NCBI GenBank assembly: GCA_036927565.1
Contig: JAYESD010000008.1
Span: 126,631,498 to 126,695,497 of the forward strand
From: Tuctoria greenei
Taxonomy: Eukaryota > Streptophyta > Magnoliopsida > Poales > Poaceae
Reading direction: 5' to 3'
DNA: 64,000 bases
Under the pieces are notes generated by a model, which was not told where the DNA came from, searched no databases, and saw nothing but the letters and a program-made list of their open reading frames with translations. Position numbers and translations under genes: made by a program. Every line of letters begins with the position of its first letter. Within the stretch, counting starts at the first letter, position 1. Shown one piece after another: positions 1-10,410 of this stretch.

Positions 1-393
1 GCGGCTCCAAGCAATAGCATACGCAAAGCTGATGGCAGCACACGGCCTAGAACTCCTCATTAATTTCGTGATACTCCCAATCCTGACTTGCAAGTATTGG
101 TGGGGGAATTACAAGGGTGAGTACATGTCGTACCCAACAAGTGTGGTAAAGTATGACATGTAGCTGATACAAATGATAACAATAATAAAGGCTAAGTGTT
201 GAAAGGTGCACTATAACATTTGAAGAGCAGTATATTATATGCATGTGAAGGAAACCCATCATATACCACAATGATTGTAGTAGTATAAGTCCATATTCAA
301 TATCCATCACCATTATACCAGATTTCACCATTACCATTAACCATATCCAATACAATAATTCAATCCATAACCAGCCACAACTATATTATTAAC
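1..393 (-). mobile_element. Gypsy A 3' LTR, left fragment (interrupted)
   Basis: This stretch matches the LTR at 25800-26185 of the same window almost collinearly (shared words include CCTAGAACTCCTCATTAA and TTGGTGGGGGAATT). It is therefore part of the 3' LTR of the minus-sense gypsy element whose 5' LTR is 25554-28442. The LTR outer end lies left of the window. The fragment stops at 393, where copia-1 begins, and resumes at 11969. No coding content. Confidence 0.85.
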
Positions 394-1919
394 TGAATGT
401 GGCCTAGAGGGGGGGTGAATATGCCTTTTTGAATTTTGTCGGAACCTGCAACACTTAACAACCAGATCAAAACTCGAGATATCGGACTAGTCCGGTCAAG
501 TGTGGACTAGTCCGGACTAAGTTAATCAAGTTTGATCGATTAATTTGATTCTACGATGTATGCAGCAGAAGTATACAATTAATTGAAGTGTTACACAATT
601 ATGAACTAGGGTATACCACAATTCAATCTTATGTTTAATGTATCAATGTAAAGTAGGCATGATTGATTGAAACCCTAGTTTGATATGATGTATAAGAGCG
701 ATGAACACAACGTAAGAACATAAGTAATTTGTCCCGTGGTTCGGTTCCCAAAGAGGCAACCTACATCCACGTTGAGGAGTCCACAAAAGGACTGGGTCTT
801 CTCCAGCCCTACCCTCGTCGGATCGCCACGAAGGCCAATCCTCTTCTCTTATCACAAAAGGTCAAGGGGTCTTCTCACACGTTCAGGGCTCCCCTAGATT
901 ACAATTGAAACTCCACCAAGAACACACTCAAAAGATTACAATTAAAATCACAGGAGTGTGTTAGGGAATCAAACCAAGAGCTCAATGAGTGATGAATCGT
1001 GTCTCTCCAATGTTCCAAAGTGTATCCTCAAGGGATTGATCTTTGTGGCTTTTGATTTCATGGAGAGATGTGTTTTTGAGGCTCTTGGGAGGTGTGACGG
1101 CGAGAGTGACCAAAGTTGGGCCGTGCACATCTATTTATATGGGGTTTCTAAAAGTGACCGCTAGGGTTTAGAAAGATCGGACTAGTCCATGGTGGACACC
1201 GTAATAGTTCGGTGTGCTGTGTGTAGCAAACCCTAAGTGTCCCGAAATATTGGACTAGTCTGGCTAGGAGCAGACTTGTCCGATTTCGCTTCTGGAAATC
1301 TTCGGACTAGTCTGATAATCGTCGGACTTGTCCGGATCAATGAAAACCTAAGTGAATTGGGTGACGAGTACGCACTTGGATGGCTTGTCCGATTTAGGTC
1401 AGAGGGTTTTTGGACTAGTCCGTGCCAATATCGGACTTGTCCGATATACATCGGACCGATATCGGACTAGTCCGTTGAGTGATCGGACTTGTCCGATTTT
1501 GTGCAGCTTGTGAAGTATTTTGGGGACTAGTACGCACTGGGGAGGACTAGTCCGATTCTAGTCAGAGAGATATTGGACTAGACTGTGGTGATATCGTACT
1601 TGTTCGATCTTGTGCAGAGAGATATCGGACTACTCTGGTGTCAATCGGTCTAGTCCGATCCTGTATAAATTTGTGCAATGTGTGTGTTTATTTGTGTTTG
1701 AGCTCTAGGGGTATGTTTTCTTAACACACTCCACACACAATGATCTACTACACTTGTTCCTTGAGCTCTTTTCCGCATTGCTCCTCATTCTCCTTTCTTT
1801 TTGGCACATTGCTTATTATTTTCATTAAAACCTGTGCTCATCTCAACAAAGTGGTTAGGATCTCATTTGCTTGTCATAAATCATCCAAAACCCACAAGGG
1901 ATTCCTAGATGTACTTTCA
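394..1919 (-). repeat. Copia-1 3' LTR
   Basis: On the plus strand it begins TGAATGTGGCCTAGAGG and ends CTAGATGTACTTTCA, so in element sense it runs TGAAAGT...CACATTCA. It pairs with the LTR at 10411-11968. It contains about 20 copies of degenerate CGGACTAGTCCG/CGGACTTGTCCG modules, concentrated at 475-520 and 1170-1670. A TATA-like ATATAAATAG lies on the minus strand at 1131-1140. Confidence 0.93.
1131..1140 (-). promoter_or_regulatory. LTR TATA box (copia-1, 3' LTR)
   Basis: Minus-strand ATATAAATAG is conserved at the same relative place in the other copia LTRs of the window (11179-11188, 13542-13550, 16236-16245). It is the likely Pol II core promoter of this family. The palindrome array at 1170-1670 lies just upstream of it in element sense. 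Confidence 0.6.
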
Positions 1920-1932
1920 ATATCCCCTTTTT
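1920..1932 (-). promoter_or_regulatory. Polypurine tract of copia-1
   Basis: The minus strand reads AAAAAGGGGATAT directly next to the 3' LTR, where plus-strand DNA priming is expected. An equivalent tract lies beside the copia-2 LTR at 14204-14217. Confidence 0.8.
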
Positions 1933-2397
1933 GGTGATTGATGACAACCAATTGAGATTTCACAAAATATGACAAAAATTTGAGATTTTCATAAAGTATG
2001 CACATATGAGTTTAAAATACATCAAGCCATGAAAACATTATCCATATGTGCATTCTTTATTGTGGGATGCATAACTAAGTGCATTGAAACAATAATCATG
2101 AAGAGAATGACATAATTGATATTAACATACCAACAACAAGCATATATGTCATTCTAGGAGCAAAATCACAGGTTTCATCAATTACTTAACAAGTAGGTCA
2201 AAGCATTGCATCACAGGACCATTAAGTAACATAAGAGCATATTAAAAGTTTTACAACTCACAAAGTAGACAAAAATCATAAAGAAATCTCTCTCCTCGCA
2301 TCCTACAGCTTAAGACCTAAGACCTAAGACTCCTCCTCAATCTCTCCCCCATTGGCATCAAGACACCAAAAAGAAGGAGAGGAGGGACCTAAAGTCT
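1933..2397. other. Copia-1 3' untranslated region
   Basis: AT-rich DNA between the third ORF and the polypurine tract, with no ORF of note. It is collinear with 14218-14680 of copia-2, sharing GGTGATTGATGA and ATTGAGATTTCACAAAATATGA. Confidence 0.7.
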
Positions 2398-3733
2398 TCA
2401 AGCCTCGCTGTCGGTCCTCTCATCATCTTCATCTTCATCTTCGGGCTGATGAGGAGGAGGAGATGAGGAGCCACTTGAGCCCCCAATACCAAAGTAGGCA
2501 AGCTCAAAGGGGGTCAAGGACCCGAGCTCGGTGAAGTTGGAGTTGGAATCATCAGAGATTACTGGAGATCCAATGGGCTCGATTTCCAATTTCTGGCAAA
2601 TCTGCTTCACATTTGCCTTGACATACTTCATGTCTTCCTTTCTTCTCTTGTTAGGCTTGTGGGCCTTCACCTCGACCTTTCTGCAGGAAGCAAAGATAGC
2701 AGCCAAGTATTTGAAGATGCCACTTGCAAATCCTTTTTGAGGAGCTGCCCTAGTGGCAGGGGCAGCCCTGGCATCTCCACTTCCTCTTGCCGGAGCTTCA
2801 GGACTGGAGGCCGGAGATGGAGCAGCCTGAATGCTTGGCTTTTGAGGCATCTGGGGCCTCAAAGGAAGGTCCTCCACATCTTTGACAAACTCAATGCCAG
2901 TGACTTTCTCAATCATGAACATTAGATACAGAGCATAGCCACATGACCTCTTGGGTGTGCAAGAGATGTTGACCATATCGTTCCAGATATAGTCAGCCAC
3001 ATCAAAATTGCAGTTCTTGCTTATGACCCTCATCAAGGTCTGGAGATAGCCCTGCACACTTCCAGCATCCCCATCCTTGGGGGCAATTGTCTTCCTCAAG
3101 ACTGTGTTCAAGACCAAAATGAAAAGCTTCATGTTCTTTGTGAAGGGAGGGTTGAACTTGGAATTGGGCTCATAGAGGAATTTCATCTTGTCCTTCTTAA
3201 TGACACCTATGTTGTGGATGATTAAGCAGTCATTGCTTGAGGTGTCAATGTGTAGCAGGCTTGCAAAGTCTTCATAAGTTATACTGTACTTGAATCCGTG
3301 AGTCATCCAAGTAACACTCTCTTCATCATCACTTGAGGAATGGCATGTTGCAAGGAACAGCTTGCTTCGGACGGCTGTAGCAATCAACATTGCAGAACTT
3401 AGCCGCTGAGTCACTGGCCTTCCCATTGAACTTTTCTGCTGTGGGATCCCGAGCCCCTTGCTTCGGAGCAGACATGTTCAGGGGGCCAATCAGGCCCGTT
3501 GCGATCCCCTTGCCCTTGCCCTTGGCAAGGCGGGCACTCGCCGAGCTAGGGCCACCACCAGCGGAAGCCCTGGAAGCAGGCACCTTTCGTCGAGCCACCC
3601 TCTTTTGAGACTGAGGAGGAGAGGGGGCTGGCTCGGAAGGTCACTTCTTGCTTTGGTCCGTCGAGGACCGAAGTGGGGCTTCTTGTTCCATCTCGGCTTC
3701 AAAGTCGGAAACATCGTCGTGAGAGTTTGACAT
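2398..3733 (-). pseudogene. Copia-1 third ORF after pol (env-position protein of unknown function), broken
   Basis: The gene lies downstream of RNase H, where Sireviruses carry their env-like ORF. The chosen start at 3733 gives an acidic N-terminus like that of the copia-2 copy at 17806. The N-terminal part is Ser/Pro/Arg-rich, followed by a basic GKGKGIATG stretch. A conserved globular block follows (VTWMTHGFKYSITYE, then HNIGV, KDGDAGSVQGYL, YIWNDMVNISC and CGYALYLMFMIEKVTGIEF). The C-terminus is Pro/Ala-rich and ends in an acidic tail (EDEDEDDERTDSEA). At least two frame changes occur (about 3600 and 3340-3400). Relative to copia-2, about 70-80 residues of the W/F-rich core are deleted. 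I see no clear signal peptide or membrane segment, so an envelope role is not supported. It resembles plant retrotransposon proteins of unknown function. Confidence 0.7.
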
Positions 3734-4690
3734 TCCCTGAGAATGGATTATACAAGGTATGGGTGAGAAAGAATAACAAGGACTTGCATTGAGGAATTAA
3801 AAGGTTAGGTTTTCAGTTCAAAAAAATCGGACAAGTCCGGTGTATAGGCACGGACTAGTCCGGGTGACCGGACTTGTCCGTGCATGGACCGGACTAGTCC
3901 AGTATTCATCCTCAAAAACCTATGCAACGAGACAAATGGTGATTCCTAATGCACAACTAGCTTAGCATCAATGTAATACATCAAGGAAGCATGTATATAG
4001 TGAGAGATGCTAGGCTATTCGATCAACAATGAAGAAAATAGGGATTTCTAGGGTTTGGGGGAAAATTACCAAAGAAATCGCTTGAATGTTGAAGAGGAGG
4101 GTGTTGATGGACGGACAAGTCCGCGAACTTCAATCTCCGAGCGAGGAAGCTTGATTTCCACCCAAATGTGGAGCTTTTTGATGGAGGAGATGCAAAATCG
4201 CCTTGGGGAGCTCGAGCGCGGAGACAGGAAGCTTGAGGCAAGTGTGGGGGTGAGGAAATTAGGGTTTGGCGGCGGCTAGGGTTATGGACACGAAAAATCG
4301 GACAAGTCCAAAAATGATCGGACTAGTCTGAACTTTTCCAGAGGCTATAACGGACTAGTCCGTGGTATACCAGACTAGTTCGGCCTAATCAGTGCTCTGC
4401 GGACTAGTCTGCATGGGCGGACTAGTCCGAGTAACCACGGACTAGTCCGTGGTCACCAGGGAAGAATTTCTTAGCACATTCATATATATTTGAAGGTACA
4501 TATTTAGAAAATAGGGAGGCAAATCAAATAAAATAATCTTGATGAATATGATCAGTAAGCATACAACAATCAAGTAATGACCATAATTCACCAAGATCTA
4601 GTAATTGACATAGTTTTTCAGAGAAAATTGAGAGAGATGATTTTCACAACCCAATCAACATATTTTGAAGAATTCATACAGGTATGCAAA
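3734..4690. repeat. Non-coding spacer with palindromic module clusters (copia-1)
   Basis: This spacer lies between RNase H and the third ORF. It holds CGGAC(TA/AA/TT)GTCC-type modules in two clusters, 3826-3903 and about 4107-4455, including back-to-back forms such as CACGGACTAGTCCGTGGT near 4436-4453. No convincing ORF is present. Copia-2 has the matching region at 17807-18760. Confidence 0.8.
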
Positions 4691-4693
4691 ATT

Positions 4694-6365
4694 TTAAGCC
4701 ACATTCCGAGCATCAAGGATGTTTAGTTCATTTCGAAGCTCGCAAAAACGTTTTTCATCAAGTGGCTTGGTGAATATGTCGGCCAATTGCTTTTCGGTGT
4801 TGACATGGGAAATGGCTATATCTCCTTTCATGGAGTGGTCTCTCAAGAAGTGATGTCGGATGTCTATGTGTTTGGTTCTAGAGTGCTCAACTGGATTATG
4901 GGCAATTTTAATGTCACTCTCATTATCACAAAGGAGTGGGATAAGGTTCATATTGTAACCGTAATCTCTTAGAGTTTGTCGCATCCAAAGGAGTTGTGCA
5001 CAACAACTCCCGGCTGCAACATACTCCGCTTCGGCTATGGATAAGGCAATGGAGTTTTGTTTCTTGGAGGACCAAGAAACTAGGGATCTACCTAGGAATT
5101 GGCATGTGCCGGAGGTACTTTTTCTATGTACTTCGCATCCGGCATAATCTGCATTGGAGTAATCAATGAGATTTAATTTGGAGCCTTTTGGATACCAAAG
5201 ACCAAGGTTGGGTGTATGAACTAAATATCTCAAGATCCTTTTTACGGCTGTCAAGTTACACTCCTTAGGATTGGCTTGAAATCTTGCACACAAACATACA
5301 CTCAACATAATGTCTGGCCTAGATGCACATAAATAGAGTAGAGATCCAATCATAGAGCGATATACCTTTTGGTCGACGCTAGGTACATCTTCATTGAGAT
5401 CCAAATGACCATTCATTGCCATTGGAGTCTTTACGGGCTTCGCCTTGTCCATTCCAAACTTCTTGAGTATGTGTTGAGTGTACTTCGTTCGGCTTATGAA
5501 TGACCCTTCCTTTTGTTGTCTCACATGGAATCCCAAGAAGTACTTTAGCTCTCCCATAATAGACATCTCAAATCTATCTGTCATAATCTTACTAAATTCC
5601 TCACAAAAAGATTTGTTTTTGAACCAATGATTATGTCATCAACATAAATTTGACAAACAAAAAGATCATCGTCAAAATTCTTTGTAAACAATGTATAATC
5701 TACTTTACCAATCTTAAAACCATTTTCAATTAAGAAATCTCTAAGACACTCATACAAGCTCTAGGAGCTTGTTTGACGCCGTAGAGAGCGTTACGCAATT
5801 TAAATACGTGGTCGGGGAACTCTTCATCTTCAAACCCGGGGGGCTGCTCCACATACACCTCCTCCTTGATTGGTCCATTGAGGAAGGCGCTTTTCACATC
5901 CATTTGATACAGCTTGAAATCATGGTGAGTAACATATGCAAGTAATATTCTAATGGACTCAAGTCTAGCTACGGGAGCAAAGGTCTCATCGAAATCCAAA
6001 CATTTGACTTGTGAATACCCTTTGGCCACAAGTCGTGCCTTGTTCCTTGTCACCACTCCATGTTCGTCTTGTTTGTTGCGGAAGACCCATTTGGTGCCGA
6101 CGACGTTGGATTTGGGTCTTTTGACTAGTTCCCACACCTCGTTTCTCTTAAAATTGTTGAGTTCTTCTTGCATGGCCACTACCCAGTCTGGATCCCTCAA
6201 TGCATCCTCAACCCTGTGTTCCAAAAATGGTGGTTCCAAAAAGGACACAAACGAGTAGTGCTCACAAAAATTAGCTATGCGAGATCTAGTAGTTACTCCC
6301 TTTTGGATGTCACCGATGATGTTGTCAATTGGGTGATCCCTTTGGACGCATTAGTGTACTCTTAG
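4694..6365 (-). pseudogene. Copia-1 reverse transcriptase and RNase H
   Basis: Ty1/copia-type RT starts near 6250 (PDWVVAMQEELNNFKRNEVW, then GTKWVFRNK, ARLVAKGYSQ, DETFAPVARLESIR and LYQMDVKSAFLNG). A short deletion near 5755 breaks the frame at QAPRA. The catalytic YVDD is still readable near 5635-5650 in another frame. RT continues with MGELKYFLGF and then RNase H (STSGTCQFLG, AEAEYVAA, LLCDNESDIKIA, HIDIRHHFLRD, LADIFTKPLD), ending at 4694. The enzyme pair would convert element RNA to DNA. The domains are complete in content but split over frames, so this is a pseudogene. Confidence 0.92.
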
Positions 6366-6399
6366 GTGTGGTACTTGCTGTCTTGATCTTCTTGATCAT

Positions 6400-7345
6400 A
6401 TTCTTCTCCCCCTAAATGGTTGCCCTCATTGACTTGTTGATCATCTTTACTTTCTTAAAGTTGATCTTTTATGGAAGCTCCCCCTTGAATATTGGTCTCC
6501 TCTTGTAGTTCATTTTCCTCATGGATATGTAGAGGTGGCTCTTGTGGTCGAATTTCACCTAACGCCATTCTTATCAATGCTTGACAAGGATCTTCTTCTT
6601 TATCTAGCACACATGGATCAACTTGCTCCTCTTGGGAGCCATTAGTTTCATCGAACACTACATCACGTGCTACTTCAACAAGTCCGGAGGTCTTGTTGTA
6701 GACACGATAGGCGTAAGTGTTCGAATCATAGCCAAGAAAGAAACCTTCATCGGACTTCGAAGCGAACTTTGAAGTCCTAGGCTTCTTGTTCAAAATATAA
6801 CATTTGGAACCAAAAACTCGAAAATATGAAATGTTAGGCTTGTTACCGGTGAGTAGCTCATAGGATGTCTTCTTGAGTACTCGATGAAGATAAAGTCGAT
6901 TTATGGCGTGGCAAGCAGTGTTGATCGCTTCCACCAAAAATCGATCCGAGGTCTTGTACTCATCGAGCATTTCTCGCCATCTCTATGAGGGTTTGGTTCT
7001 TCCTTTAGGCAACTCCATCTTGTTGAGGGGAGTAAGGATTTGAAAACTCGTGCTTTATGCGTTCTTCATCTAGGTACTCCTCCACTTGTGTGTTCATGAA
7101 CTCCGTGCCGTTGTCGCTTCGAATGTTGTTGATTGTCAATGAGAATTCATTTTGAGCTCGCTTGAAGAACTTCTTGAGTATTCCTTGTGTTTCTGACTTA
7201 TCATGTAAAAAGAAAACCCAAGTGAAGCGAGAAAAATCATCAACAACTACTAAACCATATTTGTTACCGCCGATGCTTATGTAGGCAATTGGACCAAATA
7301 AGTCCATGTGAAGTAGCTCAAGCAGTCTTGTTTTAGTCATGATGT
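6400..7345 (-). pseudogene. Copia-1 integrase (core and C-terminal part)
   Basis: The core reads LHMDLFGPI, VVVDDFSRFTWV, IRSDNGTEFMN and NPYSPQQDGVA, with the first two Asp residues of the DDE triad visible. It is cut near 7005 by a frameshift before the catalytic Glu region. The next frame (6970-6455) resumes with AINRLYLHRVLKKTSYELL and the copia C-terminal motif (FRVFGSKCYILNK, FFLGYDSNTYAYRVYN), then an acidic Gln/Glu-rich linker to RT. The protein would insert element cDNA into the genome. Confidence 0.9.
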
Positions 7346-7385
7346 TCTTCGCGGGATGAGGTGTTCCAACTTGCTTCCCGGCTTG

Positions 7386-7925
7386 TCATGCGCTACAGGG
7401 CCTATCTTTTTCAAAAACAATATCCTTTAAACCTCGGATGTGATCGCCCTTGAGGAGTTTTTGATGATTCCTCATACCAACATGCGCTAGCCTTCTATGC
7501 CACAGCCAACCCTTGTTGGTCTTTGCAATCAAGCATGTGTCAAGTTCGGCTTTATCCTTGTTGAAGTCAACAAGATAAAACTTTCCCTTTAACATACCCT
7601 TGAAGGCAATAGAACCATCACTCCTCCTAGAAACGGTCACACCCTCGTTAGTGAACAAGCAATTATAACTTTTGACACATAATTGAGATATGGACAGCAG
7701 GTTATAATCTAAGGAATCTACATGTAATACGTGAGAAAGAGTGTGTTGTGGTGATATGGAAATTTTACCGGTACCGAGCACCTTCCCTTGATTATTGTCT
7801 TCAAAGTAGATGCCCTCGCTTGGATCCTCATTTGCTTCATATTCAACAAACATCCTCCTTTCTCTGGTCATATGGTTGGTGCAGCCAATGTCTAGCACCC
7901 ATTTAGATCCACCGGAGGAATAGGC
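7386..7925 (-). pseudogene. Copia-1 aspartic protease plus GAG-pre-integrase domain
   Basis: Begins LDIGCTNHMT, the copia protease active-site region; the family norm is D-S-G-C, so Ser is replaced by Ile. It continues with HVLHVDSLDYNLLSISQLC. At the end is the zinc-binding pre-integrase motif (WLWHRRLAHVGMRNHQKLLKG). The downstream Cys pair is interrupted by a frameshift and stop near 7386. Confidence 0.88.
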
Positions 7926-7938
7926 CTACAAAAACAAA

Positions 7939-8463
7939 TTATGCCTTGGTTTTAGGTACCCAAGCTTGCTTGGGTCCTTTTAGGTTATTCACAAGGGATT
8001 TGGGCACCCACACATGAGATTTGGTGTTCTCATGGTGTGGCCCAACATAATGAGCATAAACCTTTCCATAATTACTTCTCATTAGGACATAAGATGCATC
8101 AAAAGTTCTGAATAGTAATTGTTGTTGTTTATACACATGACTAGTCTGGGAGACCAGACTTGTCCGGAGTACCGGACTTGTCCAGATCCTGACCGGACTA
8201 GTCCGATGATCATTCATGTTGTATTCATTAATTTTTGATTTTCCAGTTTGAAAGAGTCTTCCCTTTACAAAGAAATTGCTATCTCTGTTATTCTTATGGC
8301 TTCTAGCTTGTTGCTTTTCACCATAGGAGTAACCAATGCCATATTTGACATTTGGAGGTCTTGTGACCAAGTATGCACTATCTGCATATTTGATCTTCTC
8401 CTTGTCAAATATGCCATTTTGTGCGGGATGCTTGTCCTTGGTAGAGGGTGACTTGTCTTTCAA
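7939..8463 (-). pseudogene. Copia-1 gag-protease linker with palindrome-encoded repeat
   Basis: A 174-residue frame lies between gag and protease. It is Lys/Asn-rich and has the linker words SHVWVPKSLVNN and PKQAWVPK expected just before a copia protease. At 8140-8205 the frame reads through a cluster of CGGAC..GTCC modules, giving an RTSPV / WTSPV / RTSLV / QTSHV peptide repeat. The frame lacks a gag start and is joined to gag by a decayed section at 8464-8565. Confidence 0.7.
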
Positions 8464-8565
8464 ACTGTTGTCAAGTTTACCACATGTACAAGTAGAAGCA
8501 ACTTCAGTTTTAATATGTTGAGAAGGTGAGCTTGAAAAGGATGAAGGATCACCTTGCTTGAGGCA

Positions 8566-10358
8566 CTAAACTTGCACTTCAAGGATCTTGTTAACTTTGA
8601 TTAGGTTAGCAAGTTCTTCCTTGATTGTAGCATTTGAGTCGCTTAACTCCAAGCAAGTTTCATTGCTTGAGGCTAATTTAAGCTCTAGTGACTTGCTCCG
8701 CTCCTTTTCAAGCTCTAGAAGCTTGTCAAGTTCAACGTACTCCTCCTTTTGGGAGACAATCATGTCTTCTTGACGATGTATTAACCTCTCCTTCTCAACA
8801 AGTTGATCAAGCAAAAATTTCATTTTAGTGGCTGTTTTCTTATCTAACCCAATGATCATATCTTCATTATCACTATTAATATCACTATCACTGGAATAGG
8901 AATGCATGTAGGAGGGTTTTGTTGTTACCTTGCGTTTACCTTCCTTTGTCATGAGGCAAGTGTCGTTCCCCTTCCATGCGTCGAGTGTAAGGAAGAGAGT
9001 AGACTTCTTGGATGTCTTCTCGATGGCTATGCTGGCCATCTCTTCTTTTGATGATGATGAGGACTCATCATTTGAGTCCCACTCTTTCCCTATGTGCGAT
9101 TGTTCGGCTTGTTTCTTCTTTTTGAAGAATTTCTTAGGTTGAGGCTTGGCTTCTTTGGTCTTCTTCTTGTTCTCTTCATATGGGCAATCAACTATAAAGT
9201 GGCTATACTCACCACAATTATAGCATGCCTGCCTCAACTTTGGCTTTGTTCTTTCCCTATATTTTCCTTCACTTGATTTAGTGCCTTGTCTCTTCTTCAT
9301 CATCTTCTTGAATTTCTTCATAAATAGTATCATGTCATCTTCATCTAAGTCACTGCTCTCATCATCCCCGTCTTCTTCTAATTGAGCTTCTCGTGATTTT
9401 TTAGATAAAGGCTTGAGGGTGGACTTCAAAGCAACCCCTTTCTTCTTTGCCGAGGTAAGGTCGGAAATTTCTTGACATGCTTCGCTTGCTTTTCCATCAT
9501 CTCGAAATTGATGATTTTTCCAAGTAGCTCATCCGGAGTCATTCTCTTGTATCCGGGGCTTTCTCTAATCATGGAGCATAAGGTGACGTTGCGAGGCATG
9601 AAGGCTCTAAGGATGAGCTTCACCACCTTGTGGTCGTTCCACTTCTTACTTCCGTACGATCGAACCTTGTTGATGAGCGCCTTAAGTAGGTTGTACATAT
9701 CTTGAGGCAACTCATCTTCTTTGATTGCGAATCTTCCCAATTCGCCCTTGATCATTTCGATCTTCGCTTCACGCACATGACGATCACCTTCATGTGCAGT
9801 TTGCAATGTGTCCCAGATCTCCTTTGCAATCTCGAGTCCATCCACCTTGGTGAGCTCGTCCCGACTGAGCAAAGAGGTAATGACTGCTACGGCTTGGGCA
9901 TTTCGATGAATTGCCTGCTCTTGGCTTGGTGTAAGCTCTTCATCCTTGTCCGGGATTTCTATCCCTGTGCACACAATATGCCATAAACTTGGATTGAGAG
10001 AAATTAGATGCATTTTCATATTTTGCCTCCACATTGAGTAATCACTTCCATCGAAGTGTGGGTCTTTACCTAGAGGGATAGACAAATAATGATTATTGCT
10101 AGAATTAAGACGACCGTAGTTGAAAGGATATCGGGAGTAGTCGGTGTGACTACTCCCCTTCTTCTTCTTTTCATCTTCAATTTTCACCTTTCCCTTGGAA
10201 AGGGTTTTCTTCCTTAGGAGCGCCTTGAGTTCCAGCGTCTCCTCATCGTCATCCTCAAAGTCTTGAATGGCTTCGAGGAGCTTCTCCAATTTCTGGTTCT
10301 TATCTTCATCAACCTTCTCTTGTTTGTTGCTCTTGTGTACGTATTTCATGTCCGACAT
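8566..10358 (-). pseudogene. Copia-1 gag (capsid/nucleocapsid), frameshifted
   Basis: The start at 10358 opens MSDMKYVHKSNK with an acidic Lys/Glu N-terminal arm. The copia gag core follows (DPHFDGSDYSMWRQNMKMHL, EIWDTLQTAHEG, REAKIEMIKGEL, DMYNLLKALINKVRSYG). A frameshift near 9430 moves it to a second frame with the CCHC zinc knuckle CYNCGEYSHFIVDC (about 9190-9230), Lys-rich and Ser/Asp-rich segments and a long Glu/Leu/Lys coiled-coil tail. The unusually long gag with a coiled coil is a Sirevirus trait. The role is RNA packaging and particle assembly. Confidence 0.9.
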
Positions 10359-10396
10359 GATCTTTTCGAGCGATTAGTCTCCTTCTTGAAGAACCT

Positions 10397-10408
10397 GCTC
10401 TGATACCA
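10397..10408 (-). promoter_or_regulatory. Primer binding site (initiator Met tRNA), copia-1
   Basis: The minus strand reads TGGTATCAGAGC beside the 5' LTR, the standard plant site complementary to the 3' end of initiator tRNA-Met. It fixes the element as minus-sense. Confidence 0.93.
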
Positions 10409-10410
10409 AT

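Noticed and set aside
47..355. 102-residue minus-strand open frame at the window start
   Set aside because: Met/Tyr/Leu-rich translation of AT-rich gypsy LTR; the same DNA elsewhere in the window (25800-26150) is non-coding LTR.
1170..1670. CRISPR-like array of short repeats (CGGACTAGTCCG)
   Set aside because: Spacing is irregular, the repeats are 12 bp and degenerate, there are no cas genes, and the setting is a plant LTR.
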